From DASPSM01 sp963800135 (lineage in GTDB: Bacteria; Planctomycetota; Planctomycetia; Planctomycetales; Planctomycetaceae), in NCBI GenBank assembly GCA_963800135.1, contig CAWCZR010000009.1, positions 248,001 through 312,000 on the forward strand: a stretch of 64,000 bases of DNA, given 5' to 3'. The position numbers were made by a program, and so were the translations under genes. The notes under the pieces were generated by a model. It was given only the letters and a program-made list of their open reading frames with translations. It did no database searches and had not been told where the DNA came from. Positions 63,143 through 64,000 of this stretch are shown one piece after another. How positions within the stretch are numbered: position 1 is the first letter of the stretch; the number at the start of each line of letters is the position of its first letter.

Positions 63143-63936
63143 GGTGTTCCCCCAGTGCCCAAAGCACTTTAGTTTCGCGGTGCCGGGCCGGCAGAACTTG
63201 CCGGCAAGCCTCCGCCGATGGTGACCTCGGCTTCCCGGCGCAACGCGCCGCCGACGACCACGATCGTTCGTCTTAGAATCGATCCGAGCGGGCGTCGTTA
63301 TGACTCGCAAAATCGATACGCCGCGCCTTTTCGTCAAAACCGGAACAGTACAGTCGGCAGGGTTCTCGTAGGCGAAAAGGTCCAGCGGAATTACGCAACC
63401 GGCAAAGCCTCACTGTTCGGACATCTCCCTCGGTCACTCCGCGCGAAGCAATGGCAAGTCTGCAATCCTGGTCTCGCACCGACGTAAACACCGCTTCCGT
63501 GCTCGTGCCGCGATAGAGCGACGGTCGAGCGGTCTGGACGATTCCCCATCCGTGCGACGCGAATTCGCGCACGCTTCGCCTCCAAGTTGAGCCCGATTGT
63601 CACGAAGGCGCGAATTTGCGGGAAACGAGCGTCGCGAGGGTCCGGTTGTCCACGTCGTATCGAACTGCACGGATCTGCCACATCTACCGCCACGCGCCAT
63701 ATTCGTGTTGCAGTCGGCAGATCGAGGACGATGGTCACGAACGTCACTTTGTGCGGAATCCGAGCGTTTGGATCTCGCGCAGCAACCGGACCAAGCCGCT
63801 TGATACGTCAATCGCCGCCGATGACGGGTCTGCAGGGCCAGATGGTCGCTGTATCCCGCAAGGCAAGCGGAGCGAGAAACCTTGCGGTCATCCAGTTGTC
63901 CAATAACCGTATGAACGGAATCAACGGAGTAAACCA
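63143..63936. other. Gene-free stretch of about 790 bp
   Basis: Divergent promoters for the barrel gene and the last gene should be here. Frames of up to about 170 codons on the minus strand (63434-63937) have no recognisable product. This is the longest non-coding stretch in the window, and I could not assign anything in it. Confidence 0.45.
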
Positions 63937-64000
63937 ATGAAAGGACTGTTCAAGAAATTGGCGTTCGCGGCGCCACTCGTTGTGTGCTTGCCGCTGTGCG
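63937..64000 (+). CDS. Start of an exported protein, runs off the window
   Basis: Begins MKGLFKKLAFAAPLVVCLPL, a signal peptide, behind GGAG at 63926-63929. The gene is open to the window end, so nothing more can be said. Confidence 0.7.
   Translation, partial: MKGLFKKLAFAAPLVVCLPLC

Noticed and set aside
63434..63937. Minus-strand gene in the last gap
   Set aside because: No ribosome site, no recognisable residues, and the start overlaps the ATG of the exported protein on the other strand.
1..64000. CRISPR array, rRNA or tRNA genes
   Set aside because: No regularly spaced repeats of CRISPR size, no rRNA segments and no cloverleaf with a T-loop GTTCAA core were found by eye; a covariance search would be needed to be sure about tRNAs.

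Overview
The window is high-GC DNA with mostly one-gene-deep coding on both strands. It most likely comes from a planctomycete chromosome of the Pirellulales type. The signs are a PVC-type dehydrogenase with a C-terminal cytochrome c, a DUF1598 protein, an SGNH hydrolase of the kind joined to PVC haem domains, a PASTA-less Ser/Thr kinase with a Pro/Ala tail, a MecI/M56 receptor pair, Tat-exported Gfo/Idh oxidoreductases and many signal-peptide proteins. I saw no rRNA, tRNA or CRISPR array.

Layout. 1-3.3 kb: an edge-truncated SGNH hydrolase, a small unknown protein and a Ser/Thr kinase. 3.5-9.7 kb: a BlaI/MecI-type repressor with two tandem M56 receptor genes; the distal copy is frameshifted and preceded by a relic of the repressor gene. 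9.7-15.5 kb: a DUF4287-type protein, an SDR, and a PVC cytochrome protein with a coupled small membrane protein. 15.9-21.6 kb: a DsbD-type thiol reductase overlapping a ClpN-domain protein, then a histidine kinase/response regulator pair whose regulator lacks GAFTGA. 22-29 kb: a glycogen/alpha-glucan operon (glgA, GH57, galT, GH57). 29-35 kb: a kinase with a haem-c sensor domain, mutM, a DUF1598 protein with a clear terminator, and two tiny membrane proteins sharing a start-site sequence. 35-44 kb: a large PQQ-propeller protein, an oxidoreductase, a CPBP protease, an L,D-transpeptidase and a pyrE relic. 44-51 kb: a COX3-like protein, a DUF218 membrane protein with a repeat-rich N-terminus, a 1.5-kb insertion sequence that clips a host gene, and a RepA-like ATPase. 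51-64 kb: SDR, creatininase-like, nucleosidase and serC genes in one run, then prs, mutS, rarD, a C39-peptidase/outer-membrane-barrel pair, and the start of an exported protein.

A striking property is the number of single-base frame breaks in genes that are normally essential or well conserved: the M56 copy, glgA, mutM, the PQQ protein, prs and mutS, plus likely ones in the nucleosidase and DUF1598 starts. In the PQQ gene two breaks compensate each other. This looks more like residual indel error in a draft or metagenomic assembly than true decay, except for the pyrE and mecI relics, which have lost real sequence. Starts and integrity should be read with that in mind.

The best candidates for something under-described are the MecI/M56 receptor with its LolA-like and duplicated STN-like sensor region, the three short-leader promoters (a TANAAT box 6 nt before ATG), and the C39/outer-membrane-barrel export-like pair.
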